Below are positions 1-14,800 of a DNA stretch of 60,000 nt, one piece after another. The stretch covers positions 5,644,001 to 5,704,000 of the forward strand of contig NC_088321.1 of assembly GCF_910592395.1 (NCBI RefSeq). The letters are read 5' to 3'. Source of the DNA: Lineus longissimus. Lineage: Eukaryota; Nemertea; Pilidiophora; Heteronemertea; Lineidae. The position numbers were made by a program, and so were the translations under genes. Positions within the stretch are counted from its first letter, which is position 1. Each line of letters opens with the position of its first letter. The notes beneath the pieces are model-generated. The model was not told the DNA's origin, searched no databases, and saw only the letters and a list, made by a program, of their open reading frames with translations.

Positions 1-84
1 GTCGTCATTGGTCTGCATGGGGAGGAAAAAGAACTACACCTTCTGGTATTAATGTCTTGTTTTGTATTGCGCAACCCTCCATAC

Positions 85-900
85 TGGTCACGGCAAGTCT
101 CCATTGGTACCACAGCTCTCCCGGGCAATTTACGGGAATATCACGATGAAGCCCATTTAACTAGGCTAGAAACAGAGCTGAGGTACAAAGCATTGATAGA
201 ATGATAAATATAATTCAATATAAAAATATACTCCGAACATGCAGTATACATATATATAAATGTATCGGGTAACAAGTGCTTAAAAATTAATTTATGGTAT
301 TGATGTGACAGGCTGACAATGTTAGAATAGGCAGTTGTGTTAGTACATTTTCATTAGCCGAATGAAGCCGCATGCAATCGATCGGTTTGCCATGAACTCG
401 ATCAATAGATAAGTTATGGAGTAGTGCTCATGGTAAACTTATGCAGGCACATACCATTCTATCTTATGAGATGACTCAAAATCAGTGTACATTATTAAGC
501 TCTTATTGGGAAATGAACCATTTTCTAATCTTAAAAACCAAAAAAGTAGGTTTCAAAATAACAAACTGGTTAAAAACCCCATTAGATAAAAGTTGAATTA
601 TTAAAAAAGAAACATTTTAAGTACTCTGGTAGTCAGGTTCAGATCGGGGTTATTGTCAGTAAAATCTGATTTCAATCAAAACATGTCAACTTTTGACCAC
701 AAACTTCGAGATATTTGGAGTTTTTCAGATTTTTACCACGAATGTAGTATTATAAACCTGCTGTAAGGCTCGTTGTAGTTGGTCGAAATTGATAAGTAAT
801 GAATAGTCCATTAGATGACAACAAGTGAAACTATACGATACCCTTACATAGTACATTAAGCACCGACAACTTACTGAACTGCTAATAAACAACAAAAATA
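85..900 (+). repeat. Diverged dispersed repeat, copy 1
   Basis: This stretch matches 22,090-22,720 in the same orientation with many substitutions and small gaps. Shared blocks include GTCACGGCAAGT, CCACAGCTCTC, GAGCTGAGGT and a later block around TTAGATGACAACAA. No reading frame is conserved between the copies, so it looks like an old noncoding dispersed repeat or segmental duplicate. The family was not identified. Confidence 0.55.
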
Positions 901-959
901 TGCGGAAATGTGAAAAAGAAAAAAACATTTTTTAATCTTTTTTAGTCAACTAAGATTGC

Positions 960-1600
960 TTTCAGAGTGAGAAATTAGAAATGTTGTAGAAGCTTTTTGG
1001 TCCTCAAAGAAATAATTATGGCGCTGAAGTTGAGAAATAAAACATTTTTGTGGATATTTTATTTCTGGTCAACTGAAAAATATGGCGGTGAAATTGAGAA
1101 ATTAAACATTCTCTGAACGCTTTTTGGTTCTCAAAATTAATGGCTTCGAAGTTAAGAAATAAAATTTTCTGTGGACATTTTTTGTCCACTGAGTTAATTA
1201 TGTGGCATTGAAATAGAGCAATTAAAAACATTTTGGGGCACTGAAAAATATGGGTGTGAAACTAGGAAATCAAACATTTTGTGGATGAATTTTAGTCCCA
1301 GAAAAAGCATGGCTTTAAAGTTGAGAAATAGGAATTTCTGTGGACAATGTTGTGGTCTACAAAGTAATGTCGCATTGAAAGAGAGAAAAGAAGAAACATT
1401 TTTGTGGATACGTTTTGTGCGCTGAAAAATATGGGTTTGGAAAAATAAACTTTTAGTCCACTGATTAATATGGCTTTGTGACTGAGAAGTTGAACATTTT
1501 CTGGATGCTTTTTTGCCCTCAAAGAAATATGGCTATGAAGTTGAGAAATACATTTTTTTGTATACATTTGCTGGTCCACTGAGGAAGATGGCTAGAAGAT
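960..1600 (+). repeat. Degenerate minisatellite, left arm of a large inverted repeat
   Basis: The segment is built from degenerate units of about 60-75 bp containing GAAGTTGAGAAATAAA, TTTTGTGGAC and GGTCCACTGA blocks. The same units recur in reverse complement at 2,860-3,530, for example around 1,150-1,230 against 3,140-3,240. Open frames here are low-complexity by-products. Confidence 0.6.
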
Positions 1601-1979
1601 TAAAGATATATTGACAATATGTATTTATAATTTACTGGACGCCATGATGAAGCCCACTTTATTATCAACAGCATTATTACCAGACTGTCGGCCGTCCCCT
1701 CCGTCACATTCTATTCCACAGTCGGAGTTCCCACCATTAAATAACGGTTTAGTTCAAAACCAGGCAATTGGCATTTGGCAATGTCAATGTGCCAAACGAC
1801 AGAATATCAAATATTGAAGTTGGATAAACTGCAGGCCAGATTAGAGATATCCCTCAGGGCACTTCGGGTAATTTCATTAAATATAGATTGATGGACTCAA
1901 CCAAGTCATACAGCAATGAGATAGTATATAGCCCGGGAGCTAAGCGACTTTAGAAATCGTTTTCCTAATTTCTGTGATG

Positions 1980-2760
1980 ACAATTTTCAAGAATATTTCT
2001 TAATATCGAAGAGTCAAAGTTCTCTGTGGACAATAAAGTGCTTTGTTCTTGAAATTTAATTCTCTCCTTCCATTTCGAAATCTTTTCCAAATTTCTCTGT
2101 GGACAATTTTAGTTCAAGAATATGTCAAACAACATTTAATCAAAATTCTCTGTGGAAATATTCGCTTTCAAATCTCTATCTCTTCCCTTTTGAAATGTTT
2201 TTCGAAATTGTTCTGTAGACGATTTCATTAAATACATCATTCTACTCAACCTTCCTCGTCGACTGAGAAAATCATATCATTTCTCTGCGGACAATTTCTG
2301 TTCAGGAATGTTTTATAACACATATTCCTATTAAAATTCAAATCGCTTTCAAAGCTCTCTCTTCAATTTCATACTCCCAAAATGTCTTTGCAGACATTTT
2401 TAGTTCAATAATATTTCAAATTGAACTATCAGCAAAATTTTCGATGTGGTACACTCTTCAAATATCTCTCATCCACTTCGAAAAGTTTTTCGTATTTTCT
2501 CTGTGGACAATTTCAATAAAAAAACATTTCAAAATATATTCTAATCAAACTTCCTTGTTGACAAAATCACCGTCCCTCCATTTCAAAATTGATTTCCAAT
2601 TTTCTCTGCGGACAATTTCGATAAAATTCTTATCAAACTTCTTTGTAGACGATTTCCAGTTCAATAACAAACTATGAGCAAAATTACTTGACCGTGGACG
2701 CTATTTAAAATTTTCTCTTCCGCAAAAGTCATATCACTTCTATACATCGAAATCCCTTGT
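1980..2760 (+). repeat. Degenerate TTCTCTGTGGACAATTT repeats
   Basis: The short motif TTCTCTGTGGACAATTT and its variants recur every 60-120 bp, separated by AT-rich spacer. The segment lies between the two inverted arms and probably belongs to the same degenerate repeat family. No gene is seen. Confidence 0.55.
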
Positions 2761-2859
2761 CAACTTTCACTGCATTTTTGTCGATAGGAAAAAAATTACC
2801 GAATGTGCTTTTTCAATTTTAATTTCAATGCCATTTCTCTCAGTGGACGAAATAAATTT

Positions 2860-3530
2860 TAAAAATTTCCAAAAATTTGTTTGATATCGATGGCATGTTC
2901 CTCATCAGTGGACCAAAGAATGGCTACCAAAATGTCATATTTCTCAACTTTAAAGCCATATTTCTTTGACGACCAAAAAGCGTCAATAAAATGTTTAATT
3001 ACTCAGTCTCAAAGCGATATTTTTTAGTGGACCTAAGAACGTCATAAAAAAAGTTTATTTTTCCCAACTCATATTTTTTCAGGAACAAATTTCGTCGAAA
3101 CGCTAAATTCCTGAAATAGAGATATTAAAATTTCAGTCGAAATTTTAATTTCTCTATTTCAACGCCACATTACAATGATCACTCAGTGGACCAAAAAATG
3201 TCCACAGAAATTGTATTTCTCAGCCTCAAAGCCATATATAGGACTAAAAAGCGTCCACGAAATGTTTGATATCCTAGTCTCACACCCATATTTTCTAGTG
3301 CCCAAAAATGTAACCAAATTTTTTTAATTTCTTTATTCTTTTATTTCCGACTCCAATGCAATTTTTCTTTGAGAATCAAAAGCGTTAACAAAACGAAAAA
3401 TTTCTCAGTCTCAAAACACAATTTTCCTGTACTTCCTGAGAAAATTAATTTTTCAATCTCAAACCCATATTTTTCAATGCACCAATAAAATTGCTACAAC
3501 ACGTTTCATTTCCATATTCACGTCTTGACC
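2860..3530 (-). repeat. Degenerate minisatellite, right arm of the inverted repeat
   Basis: This is the reverse-complement counterpart of 960-1,600, with blocks such as TTTCTCAACTTCAAAGCCAT and CAGTGGACCAAAAAATGTCC. It ends shortly before the 2,230-bp satellite array. Confidence 0.6.
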
Positions 3531-4075
3531 CTCAATGTACTGATATTGCTTAATTTCCAGACAAGGCGCGTCATTACCTTGGCGAAGAATACAGCAAGCA
3601 TTTGTATGCAATCTATTTCAAGCTATTACTCACTCATACGGCATCGCTGTACACACAATGGTAACAAGTTAGCGTGATGCCACTGACATGACTGATCATC
3701 ACTGCTGCTCGACGCAAGGGCCCAACGCGCCGCGTATCGGCAAAAAAGCGAAGCTGGCGAAACATTTATAACGGGTCACCGTCACTTATTATTGGACTTA
3801 TAGCGCATTTACGGGGTTGCAACTATTTTGCTTTATAGTGTCACCAGGAAAGAAAAGCATGCGACCTAACGCCGATCTATTTGTATAAAGTGATAATTGG
3901 AAGGTATATAGTAGGAAATATCAATAAAATAATCATTCCATGTCGTCTTTTGAGGGCATTTTTGATTGTAAAAAATATATGTGTACGTCACCGTAGTCTC
4001 TGCAATGATAATTTTATCAGAGCAGTCTCGCGCAAGTAGAAGTTCTTTACCTATTAGTTCTTCACTTATTAGTCT

Positions 4076-4102
4076 CAACGTCTGGCGCAAAGCCAGACGT
4101 TT
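4076..4102 (+). repeat. Short perfect hairpin within the satellite unit
   Basis: AACGTCTGGC, a GCAAA loop and GCCAGACGTT form a 10-bp perfect stem. It recurs in every unit at 2,230-bp spacing. A degenerate form (GTCTGGCGCAAGCCAGGC) is present in the solo copy near 36,810. Confidence 0.7.
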
Positions 4103-5811
4103 TCCATTACGATTTCACTACGATGTTTGACAAGAAGGAGCAGTGCGCGAGATATGCTAATGAGCAGACTTCCCTCTGGCCAGTGCATACCCTATGGCTA
4201 TGTACTAGTAAACATGGTAAACATGAACAACATCATTATTCATCGGCAGTTCATTTTACTCCGAGCTTTTCCTGAAACATATAGCCATGATGATTAGGCC
4301 TACCATGTACCATGACCAATAACAGCACTAGCTAGATCATGTCGATGTCAACAAGTTCACATGAACCGTATAATCCCGCATGGCGCATGTGGGCATGCGT
4401 CTAAACCAAAGCCCCAAAATCACTTGTTTTGGTCTATTTCACTTGTGTTTCCCCCGTCTCCCAGTCCATAGTACATTTACAGTTTACAATCCCCGATCAT
4501 GGCCCAACAAAAGGTCATCGGTTGACTAAAGGAACACAACTGTTCAATGGATTTATAGTTGAATGCGATCAAACTACGTCTTTTCAATCGCGGATTGTAA
4601 ATTTAACCCCAAGGGCCTAGGGAAGGCCCTATAACAATACTTTCGACACAGTTATTATCTCCGCTGCCTCCACCATGTTACACACAGTGCTCACTGAGCC
4701 TCATGGAATAATGTCTTTCACCGTTGAATAATTTTTCATATTCCATGCCTACAACTTCAATTTCTTCATATTCCATGGCTAGAAGTTCAATACTAATATA
4801 ATATCCAAGATAAAATTACAAGAAGTAGTCAATAGGGGTCTCTCACCTCTCACTGTATGTCCACACTATTCACGCTTGTACGAGGAATACATTCAATGCT
4901 GAATCTAACAACACCCAGTGCCCTTACTCTGTATATTAGTCACTGGAAGATGGCCCATTTCACTCTTTGCTTCTACTTCACCTATAGTCTCATTGCAAAC
5001 GCCTCAGTTCTATGATATCACATTCACTTTCAGCTGTCATGCAACGCAACAACTGTGCTATCTGCCATCGCACATCAACGAAGAAGTGCAGCCGCCCACA
5101 TTCCACCTCACGTCTGTACGACCAGCTGCAATCCTCGAGGACGCCCCACTGTACCACGATTTCACTACGATGTTTGACAAGAAGGAGCAGTGCGCGAGAT
5201 AGGCTAATGAGCAGACTTCCCTCGCTTGAGTTTCGGAAGAATGTTCCATATCGCGCTAAGCTGACCACTGCTGACCATGACAGGCGTGCATTGGACTGGT
5301 ACAGGTTGGAACTGAACATTGAATATGCTGGTGGTGACGCTTTCTGATGAGAAGTTGGTCGTGACTGATGCAGTATCCTTGGACTTGTCCACAGCATCGT
5401 TCAATCATTGCTCTCTGAGCTGCCTTGATTCTGTACTTACCCAAATACTAAGACCAAATGCCTGTTGACTGTGCTTTAAGAGAGACTGGCGCCATGCCTA
5501 GAGATATGACTGACCCCTATTGGCAAATTTGTATGACTTTATCTTGCCTACCTGCTGCCTATAGTCTCCCTTTAACTGCGGAACACTTCAAAGTCGATAA
5601 AATGCCATGTTCCACCTTTTTATGTGTTCAGACCGCCATTTTCAAAATAATCAAGTCAGGACACTGCCTTCTAGTTTCATAATAAATTTTGCTTTCCTCA
5701 ATAATAACATTTCTTCTTCTTCAATGCTTTCATCATTCCAAACTTCTCCTCCTCTGACTTTTACAGGGGTACAGTCATGGCAATCAAAACCCAAATACTG
5801 AGACCAAATGC

Positions 5812-5875
5812 CTGTTGACTGTGCTTTAAGAGAGACTGGCGCCATGCCTAGTCTCTCTTAAAGCACAGTCAACAG
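5812..5875 (+). repeat. 26-bp inverted repeat with 12-nt loop near the unit end
   Basis: Arms at 5,812-5,837 and 5,850-5,875 are perfectly complementary. The structure recurs in each unit at 8,042, 10,272, 12,502, 14,732 and 16,962, and near 20,587 with one mismatch. A second copy of one arm lies about 350 bp upstream in each unit. The solo copy at 36.5-37.3 kb keeps a shortened version near 37,156. It may be the terminal structure of the mobile element from which the satellite arose. Confidence 0.75.
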
Positions 5876-8800
5876 ACACCAACCCCCTCAGACTCAGAAA
5901 CCACAAACGCCCAACCCTTCCTGCTACCTTAATACTTCTGGACGCAAGGGCCCAACGCGCCGCGTAGCGGCAAAAAAGCGAAGCTGGCGAAACATTTATA
6001 ACGGGTCACCGTCACTTATTATTGGACTTATAGCGCATTTACGGGGTTGCAACTATTTTGCTTTATAGTGTCACCAGGAAAGAAAAGCATGCGACCTAAC
6101 GCCGATCTATTTGTATAAAGTGATAATTGGAAGGTATATAGTAGGAAATATCAATAAAATAATCATTCCATGTCGTCTTTTGAGGGCATTTTTGATTGTA
6201 AAAAATATATGAGTACGTCACCGTAGTCTCTGCAATGATAATTTTATCAGAGCAGTCTCGCGCAAGTAGAAGTTCTTTACCTATTAGTTCTTCACTTATT
6301 AGTCTCAACGTCTGGCGCAAAGCCAGACGTTTTCCATTACGATTTCACTACGATGTTTGACAAGAAGGAGCAGTGCGCGAGATATGCTAATGAGCAGACT
6401 TCCCTCTGGCCAGTGCATACCCTATGGCTATGTACTAGTAAACATGGTAAACATGAACAACATCATTATTCATCGGCAGTTCATTTTACTCCGAGCTTTT
6501 CCTGAAACATATAGCCATGATGATTAGGCCTACCATGTACCATGACCAATAACAGCACTAGCTAGATCATGTCGATGTCAACAAGTTCACATGAACCGTA
6601 TAATCCCGCATGGCGCATGTGGGCATGCGTCTAAACCAAAGCCCCAAAATCACTTGTTTTGGTCTATTTCACTTGTGTTTCCCCCGTCTCCCAGTCCATA
6701 GTACATTTACAGTTTACAATCCCCGATCATGGCCCAACAAAAGGTCATCGGTTGACTAAAGGAACACAACTGTTCAATGGATTTATAGTTGAATGCGATC
6801 AAACTACGTCTTTTCAATCGCGGATTGTAAATTTAACCCCAAGGGCCTAGGGAAGGCCCTATAACAATACTTTCGACACAGTTATTATCTCCGCTGCCTC
6901 CACCATGTTACACACAGTGCTCACTGAGCCTCATGGAATAATGTCTTTCACCGTTGAATAATTTTTCATATTCCATGCCTACAACTTCAATTTCTTCATA
7001 TTCCATGGCTAGAAGTTCAATACTAATATAATATCCAAGATAAAATTACAAGAAGTAGTCAATAGGGGTCTCTCGCCTCTCACTGTATGTCCACACTATT
7101 CACGCTTGTACGAGGAATACATTCAATGCTGAATCTAACAACACCCAGTGCCCTTACTCTGTATATTAGTCACTGGAAGATGGCCCATTTCACTCTTTGC
7201 TTCTACTTCACCTATAGTCTCATTGCAAACGCCTCAGTTCTATGATATCACATTCACTTTCAGCTGTCATGCAACGCAACAACTGTGCTATCTGCCATCG
7301 CACATCAACGAAGAAGTGCAGCCGCCCACATTCCACCTCACGTCTGTACGACCAGCTGCAATCCTCGAGGACGCCCCACTGTACCACGATTTCACTACGA
7401 TGTTTGACAAGAAGGAGCAGTGCGCGAGATAGGCTAATGAGCAGACTTCCCTCGCTTGAGTTTCGGAAGAATGTTCCATATCGCGCTAAGCTGACCACTG
7501 CTGACCATGACAGGCGTGCATTGGACTGGTACAGGTTGGAACTGAACATTGAATATGCTGGTGGTGACGCTTTCTGATGAGAAGTTGGTCGTGACTGATG
7601 CAGTATCCTTGGACTTGTCCACAGCATCGTTCAATCATTGCTATCTGAGCTGCCTTGATTCTGTACTTACCCAAATACTAAGACCAAATGCCTGTTGACT
7701 GTGCTTTAAGAGAGACTGGCGCCATGCCTAGAGATATGACTGACCCCTATTGGCAAATTTGTATGACTTTATCTTGCCTACCTGCTGCCTATAGTCTCCC
7801 TTTAACTGCGGAACACTTCAAAGTCGATAAAATGCCATGTTCCACCTTTTTATGTGTTCAGACCGCCATTTTCAAAATAATCAAGTCAGGACACTGCCTT
7901 CTAGTTTCATAATAAATTTTGCTTTCCTCAATAATAACATTTCTTCTTCTTCAATGCTTTCATCATTCCAAACTTCTCCTCCTCTGACTTTTACAGGGGT
8001 ACAGTCATGGCAATCAAAACCCAAATACTGAGACCAAATGCCTGTTGACTGTGCTTTAAGAGAGACTGGCGCCATGCCTAGTCTCTCTTAAAGCACAGTC
8101 AACAGACACCAACCCCCTCAGACTCAGAAACCACAAACGCCCAACCCTTCCTGCTACCTTAATACTTCTGGACGCAAGGGCCCAACGCGCCGCGTAGCGG
8201 CAAAAAAGCGAAGCTGGCGAAACATTTATAACGGGTCACCGTCACTTATTATTGGACTTCTAGCGCATTTACGGGGTTGCAACTATTTTGCTTTATAGTG
8301 TCACCAGGAAAGAAAAGCATGCGACCTAACGCCGATCTATTTGTATAAAGTGATAATTGGAAGGTATATAGTAGGAAATATCAATAAAATAATCATTCCA
8401 TGTCGTCTTTTGAGGGCATTTTTGATTGTAAAAAATATATGAGTACGTCACCGTAGTCTCTGCAATGATAATTTTATCAGAGCAGTCTCGCGCAAGTAGA
8501 AGTTCTTTACCTATTAGTTCTTCACTTATTAGTCTCAACGTCTGGCGCAAAGCCAGACGTTTTCCATTACGATTTCACTACGATGTTTGACAAGAAGGAG
8601 CAGTGCGCGAGATATGCTAATGAGCAGACTTCCCTCTGGCCAGTGCATACCCTATGGCTATGTACTAGTAAACATGGTAAACATGAACAACATCATTATT
8701 CATCGGCAGTTCATTTTACTCCGAGCTTTTCCTGAAACATATAGCCATGATGATTAGGCCTACCATGTACCATGACCAATAACAGCACTAGCTAGATCAT

Positions 8801-11800
8801 GTCGATGTCAACAAGTTCACATGAACCGTATAATCCCGCATGGCGCATGTGGGCATGCGTCTAAACCAAAGCCCCAAAATCACTTGTTTTGGTCTATTTC
8901 ACTTGTGTTTCCCCCGTCTCCCAGTCCATAGTACATTTACAGTTTACAATCCCCGATCATGGCCCAACAAAAGGTCATCGGTTGACTAAAGGAACACAAC
9001 TGTTCAATGGATTTATAGTTGAATGCGATCAAACTACGTCTTTTCAATCGCGGATTGTAAATTTAACCCCAAGGGCCTAGGGAAGGCCCTATAACAATAC
9101 TTTCGACACAGTTATTATCTCCGCTGCCTCCACCATGTTACACACAGTGCTCACTGAGCCTCATGGAATAATGTCTTTCACCGTTGAATAATTTTTCATA
9201 TTCCATGCCTACAACTTCAATTTCTTCATATTCCATGGCTAGAAGTTCAATACTAATATAATATCCAAGATAAAATTACAAGAAGTAGTCAATAGGGGTC
9301 TCTCGCCTCTCACTGTATGTCCACACTATTCACGCTTGTACGAGGAATACATTCAATGCTGAATCTAACAACACCCAGTGCCCTTACTCTGTATATTAGT
9401 CACTGGAAGATGGCCCATTTCACTCTTTGCTTCTACTTCACCTATAGTCTCATTGCAAACGCCTCAGTTCTATGATATCACATTCACTTTCAGCTGTCAT
9501 GCAACGCAACAACTGTGCTATCTGCCATCGCACATCAACGAAGAAGTGCAGCCGCCCACATTCCACCTCACGTCTGTACGACCAGCTGCAATCCTCGAGG
9601 ACGCCCCACTGTACCACGATTTCACTACGATGTTTGACAAGAAGGAGCAGTGCGCGAGATAGGCTAATGAGCAGACTTCCCTCGCTTGAGTTTCGGAAGA
9701 ATGTTCCATATCGCGCTAAGCTGACCACTGCTGACCATGACAGGCGTGCATTGGACTGGTACAGGTTGGAACTGAACATTGAATATGCTGGTGGTGACGC
9801 TTTCTGATGAGAAGTTGGTCGTGACTGATGCAGTATCCTTGGACTTGTCCACAGCATCGTTCAATCATTGCTCTCTGAGCTGCCTTGATTCTGTACTTAC
9901 CCAAATACTAAGACCAAATGCCTGTTGACTGTGCTTTAAGAGAGACTGGCGCCATGCCTAGAGATATGACTGACCCCTATTGGCAAATTTGTATGACTTT
10001 ATCTTGCCTACCTGCTGCCTATAGTCTCCCTTTAACTGCGGAACACTTCAAAGTCGATAAAATGCCATGTTCCACCTTTTTATGTGTTCAGACCGCCATT
10101 TTCAAAATAATCAAGTCAGGACACTGCCTTCTAGTTTCATAATAAATTTTGCTTTCCTCAATAATAACATTTCTTCTTCTTCAATGCTTTCATCATTCCA
10201 AACTTCTCCTCCTCTGACTTTTACAGGGGTACAGTCATGGCAATCAAAACCCAAATACTGAGACCAAATGCCTGTTGACTGTGCTTTAAGAGAGACTGGC
10301 GCCATGCCTAGTCTCTCTTAAAGCACAGTCAACAGACACCAACCCCCTCAGACTCAGAAACCACAAACGCCCAACCCTTCCTGCTACCTTAATACTTCTG
10401 GACGCAAGGGCCCAACGCGCCGCGTAGCGGCAAAAAAGCGAAGCTGGCGAAACATTTATAACGGGTCACCGTCACTTATTATTGGACTTATAGCGCATTT
10501 ACGGGGTTGCAACTATTTTGCTTTATAGTGTCACCAGGAAAGAAAAGCATGCGACCTAACGCCGATCTATTTGTATAAAGTGATAATTGGAAGGTATATA
10601 GTAGGAAATATCAATAAAATAATCATTCCATGTCGTCTTTTGAGGGCATTTTTGATTGTAAAAAATATATGAGTACGTCACCGTAGTCTCTGCAATGATA
10701 ATTTTATCAGAGCAGTCTCGCGCAAGTAGAAGTTCTTTACCTATTAGTTCTTCACTTATTAGTCTCAACGTCTGGCGCAAAGCCAGACGTTTTCCATTAC
10801 GATTTCACTACGATGTTTGACAAGAAGGAGCAGTGCGCGAGATATGCTAATGAGCAGACTTCCCTCTGGCCAGTGCATACCCTATGGCTATGTACTAGTA
10901 AACATGGTAAACATGAACAACATCATTATTCATCGGCAGTTCATTTTACTCCGAGCTTTTCCTGAAACATATAGCCATGATGATTAGGCCTACCATGTAC
11001 CATGACCAATAACAGCACTAGCTAGATCATGTCGATGTCAACAAGTTCACATGAACCGTATAATCCCGCATGGCGCATGTGGGCATGCGTCTAAACCAAA
11101 GCCCCAAAATCACTTGTTTTGGTCTATTTCACTTGTGTTTCCCCCGTCTCCCAGTCCATAGTACATTTACAGTTTACAATCCCCGATCATGGCCCAACAA
11201 AAGGTCATCGGTTGACTAAAGGAACACAACTGTTCAATGGATTTATAGTTGAATGCGATCAAACTACGTCTTTTCAATCGCGGATTGTAAATTTAACCCC
11301 AAGGGCCTAGGGAAGGCCCTATAACAATACTTTCGACACAGTTATTATCTCCGCTGCCTCCACCATGTTACACACAGTGCTCACTGAGCCTCATGGAATA
11401 ATGTCTTTCACCGTTGAATAATTTTTCATATTCCATGCCTACAACTTCAATTTCTTCATATTCCATGGCTAGAAGTTCAATACTAATATAATATCCAAGA
11501 TAAAATTACAAGAAGTAGTCAATAGGGGTCTCTCGCCTCTCACTGTATGTCCACACTATTCACGCTTGTACGAGGAATACATTCAATGCTGAATCTAACA
11601 ACACCCAGTGCCCTTACTCTGTATATTAGTCACTGGAAGATGGCCCATTTCACTCTTTGCTTCTACTTCACCTATAGTCTCATTGCAAACGCCTCAGTTC
11701 TATGATATCACATTCACTTTCAGCTGTCATGCAACGCAACAACTGTGCTATCTGCCATCGCACATCAACGAAGAAGTGCAGCCGCCCACATTCCACCTCA

Positions 11801-14800
11801 CGTCTGTACGACCAGCTGCAATCCTCGAGGACGCCCCACTGTACCACGATTTCACTACGATGTTTGACAAGAAGGAGCAGTGCGCGAGATAGGCTAATGA
11901 GCAGACTTCCCTCGCTTGAGTTTCGGAAGAATGTTCCATATCGCGCTAAGCTGACCACTGCTGACCATGACAGGCGTGCATTGGACTGGTACAGGTTGGA
12001 ACTGAACATTGAATATGCTGGTGGTGACGCTTTCTGATGAGAAGTTGGTCGTGACTGATGCAGTATCCTTGGACTTGTCCACAGCATCGTTCAATCATTG
12101 CTCTCTGAGCTGCCTTGATTCTGTACTTACCCAAATACTAAGACCAAATGCCTGTTGACTGTGCTTTAAGAGAGACTGGCGCCATGCCTAGAGATATGAC
12201 TGACCCCTATTGGCAAATTTGTATGACTTTATCTTGCCTACCTGCTGCCTATAGTCTCCCTTTAACTGCGGAACACTTCAAAGTCGATAAAATGCCATGT
12301 TCCACCTTTTTATGTGTTCAGACCGCCATTTTCAAAATAATCAAGTCAGGACACTGCCTTCTAGTTTCATAATAAATTTTGCTTTCCTCAATAATAACAT
12401 TTCTTCTTCTTCAATGCTTTCATCATTCCAAACTTCTCCTCCTCTGACTTTTACAGGGGTACAGTCATGGCAATCAAAACCCAAATACTGAGACCAAATG
12501 CCTGTTGACTGTGCTTTAAGAGAGACTGGCGCCATGCCTAGTCTCTCTTAAAGCACAGTCAACAGACACCAACCCCCTCAGACTCAGAAACCACAAACGC
12601 CCAACCCTTCCTGCTACCTTAATACTTCTGGACGCAAGGGCCCAACGCGCCGCGTAGCGGCAAAAAAGCGAAGCTGGCGAAACATTTATAACGGGTCACC
12701 GTCACTTATTATTGGACTTCTAGCGCATTTACGGGGTTGCAACTATTTTGCTTTATAGTGTCACCAGGAAAGAAAAGCATGCGACCTAACGCCGATCTAT
12801 TTGTATAAAGTGATAATTGGAAGGTATATAGTAGGAAATATCAATAAAATAATCATTCCATGTCGTCTTTTGAGGGCATTTTTGATTGTAAAAAATATAT
12901 GAGTACGTCACCGTAGTCTCTGCAATGATAATTTTATCAGAGCAGTCTCGCGCAAGTAGAAGTTCTTTACCTATTAGTTCTTCACTTATTAGTCTCAACG
13001 TCTGGCGCAAAGCCAGACGTTTTCCATTACGATTTCACTACGATGTTTGACAAGAAGGAGCAGTGCGCGAGATATGCTAATGAGCAGACTTCCCTCTGGC
13101 CAGTGCATACCCTATGGCTATGTACTAGTAAACATGGTAAACATGAACAACATCATTATTCATCGGCAGTTCATTTTACTCCGAGCTTTTCCTGAAACAT
13201 ATAGCCATGATGATTAGGCCTACCATGTACCATGACCAATAACAGCACTAGCTAGATCATGTCGATGTCAACAAGTTCACATGAACCGTATAATCCCGCA
13301 TGGCGCATGTGGGCATGCGTCTAAACCAAAGCCCCAAAATCACTTGTTTTGGTCTATTTCACTTGTGTTTCCCCCGTCTCCCAGTCCATAGTACATTTAC
13401 AGTTTACAATCCCCGATCATGGCCCAACAAAAGGTCATCGGTTGACTAAAGGAACACAACTGTTCAATGGATTTATAGTTGAATGCGATCAAACTACGTC
13501 TTTTCAATCGCGGATTGTAAATTTAACCCCAAGGGCCTAGGGAAGGCCCTATAACAATACTTTCGACACAGTTATTATCTCCGCTGCCTCCACCATGTTA
13601 CACACAGTGCTCACTGAGCCTCATGGAATAATGTCTTTCACCGTTGAATAATTTTTCATATTCCATGCCTACAACTTCAATTTCTTCATATTCCATGGCT
13701 AGAAGTTCAATACTAATATAATATCCAAGATAAAATTACAAGAAGTAGTCAATAGGGGTCTCTCGCCTCTCACTGTATGTCCACACTATTCACGCTTGTA
13801 CGAGGAATACATTCAATGCTGAATCTAACAACACCCAGTGCCCTTACTCTGTATATTAGTCACTGGAAGATGGCCCATTTCACTCTTTGCTTCTACTTCA
13901 CCTATAGTCTCATTGCAAACGCCTCAGTTCTATGATATCACATTCACTTTCAGCTGTCATGCAACGCAACAACTGTGCTATCTGCCATCGCACATCAACG
14001 AAGAAGTGCAGCCGCCCACATTCCACCTCACGTCTGTACGACCAGCTGCAATCCTCGAGGACGCCCCACTGTACCACGATTTCACTACGATGTTTGACAA
14101 GAAGGAGCAGTGCGCGAGATAGGCTAATGAGCAGACTTCCCTCGCTTGAGTTTCGGAAGAATGTTCCATATCGCGCTAAGCTGACCACTGCTGACCATGA
14201 CAGGCGTGCATTGGACTGGTACAGGTTGGAACTGAACATTGAATATGCTGGTGGTGACGCTTTCTGATGAGAAGTTGGTCGTGACTGATGCAGTATCCTT
14301 GGACTTGTCCACAGCATCGTTCAATCATTGCTCTCTGAGCTGCCTTGATTCTGTACTTACCCAAATACTAAGACCAAATGCCTGTTGACTGTGCTTTAAG
14401 AGAGACTGGCGCCATGCCTAGAGATATGACTGACCCCTATTGGCAAATTTGTATGACTTTATCTTGCCTACCTGCTGCCTATAGTCTCCCTTTAACTGCG
14501 GAACACTTCAAAGTCGATAAAATGCCATGTTCCACCTTTTTATGTGTTCAGACCGCCATTTTCAAAATAATCAAGTCAGGACACTGCCTTCTAGTTTCAT
14601 AATAAATTTTGCTTTCCTCAATAATAACATTTCTTCTTCTTCAATGCTTTCATCATTCCAAACTTCTCCTCCTCTGACTTTTACAGGGGTACAGTCATGG
14701 CAATCAAAACCCAAATACTGAGACCAAATGCCTGTTGACTGTGCTTTAAGAGAGACTGGCGCCATGCCTAGTCTCTCTTAAAGCACAGTCAACAGACACC

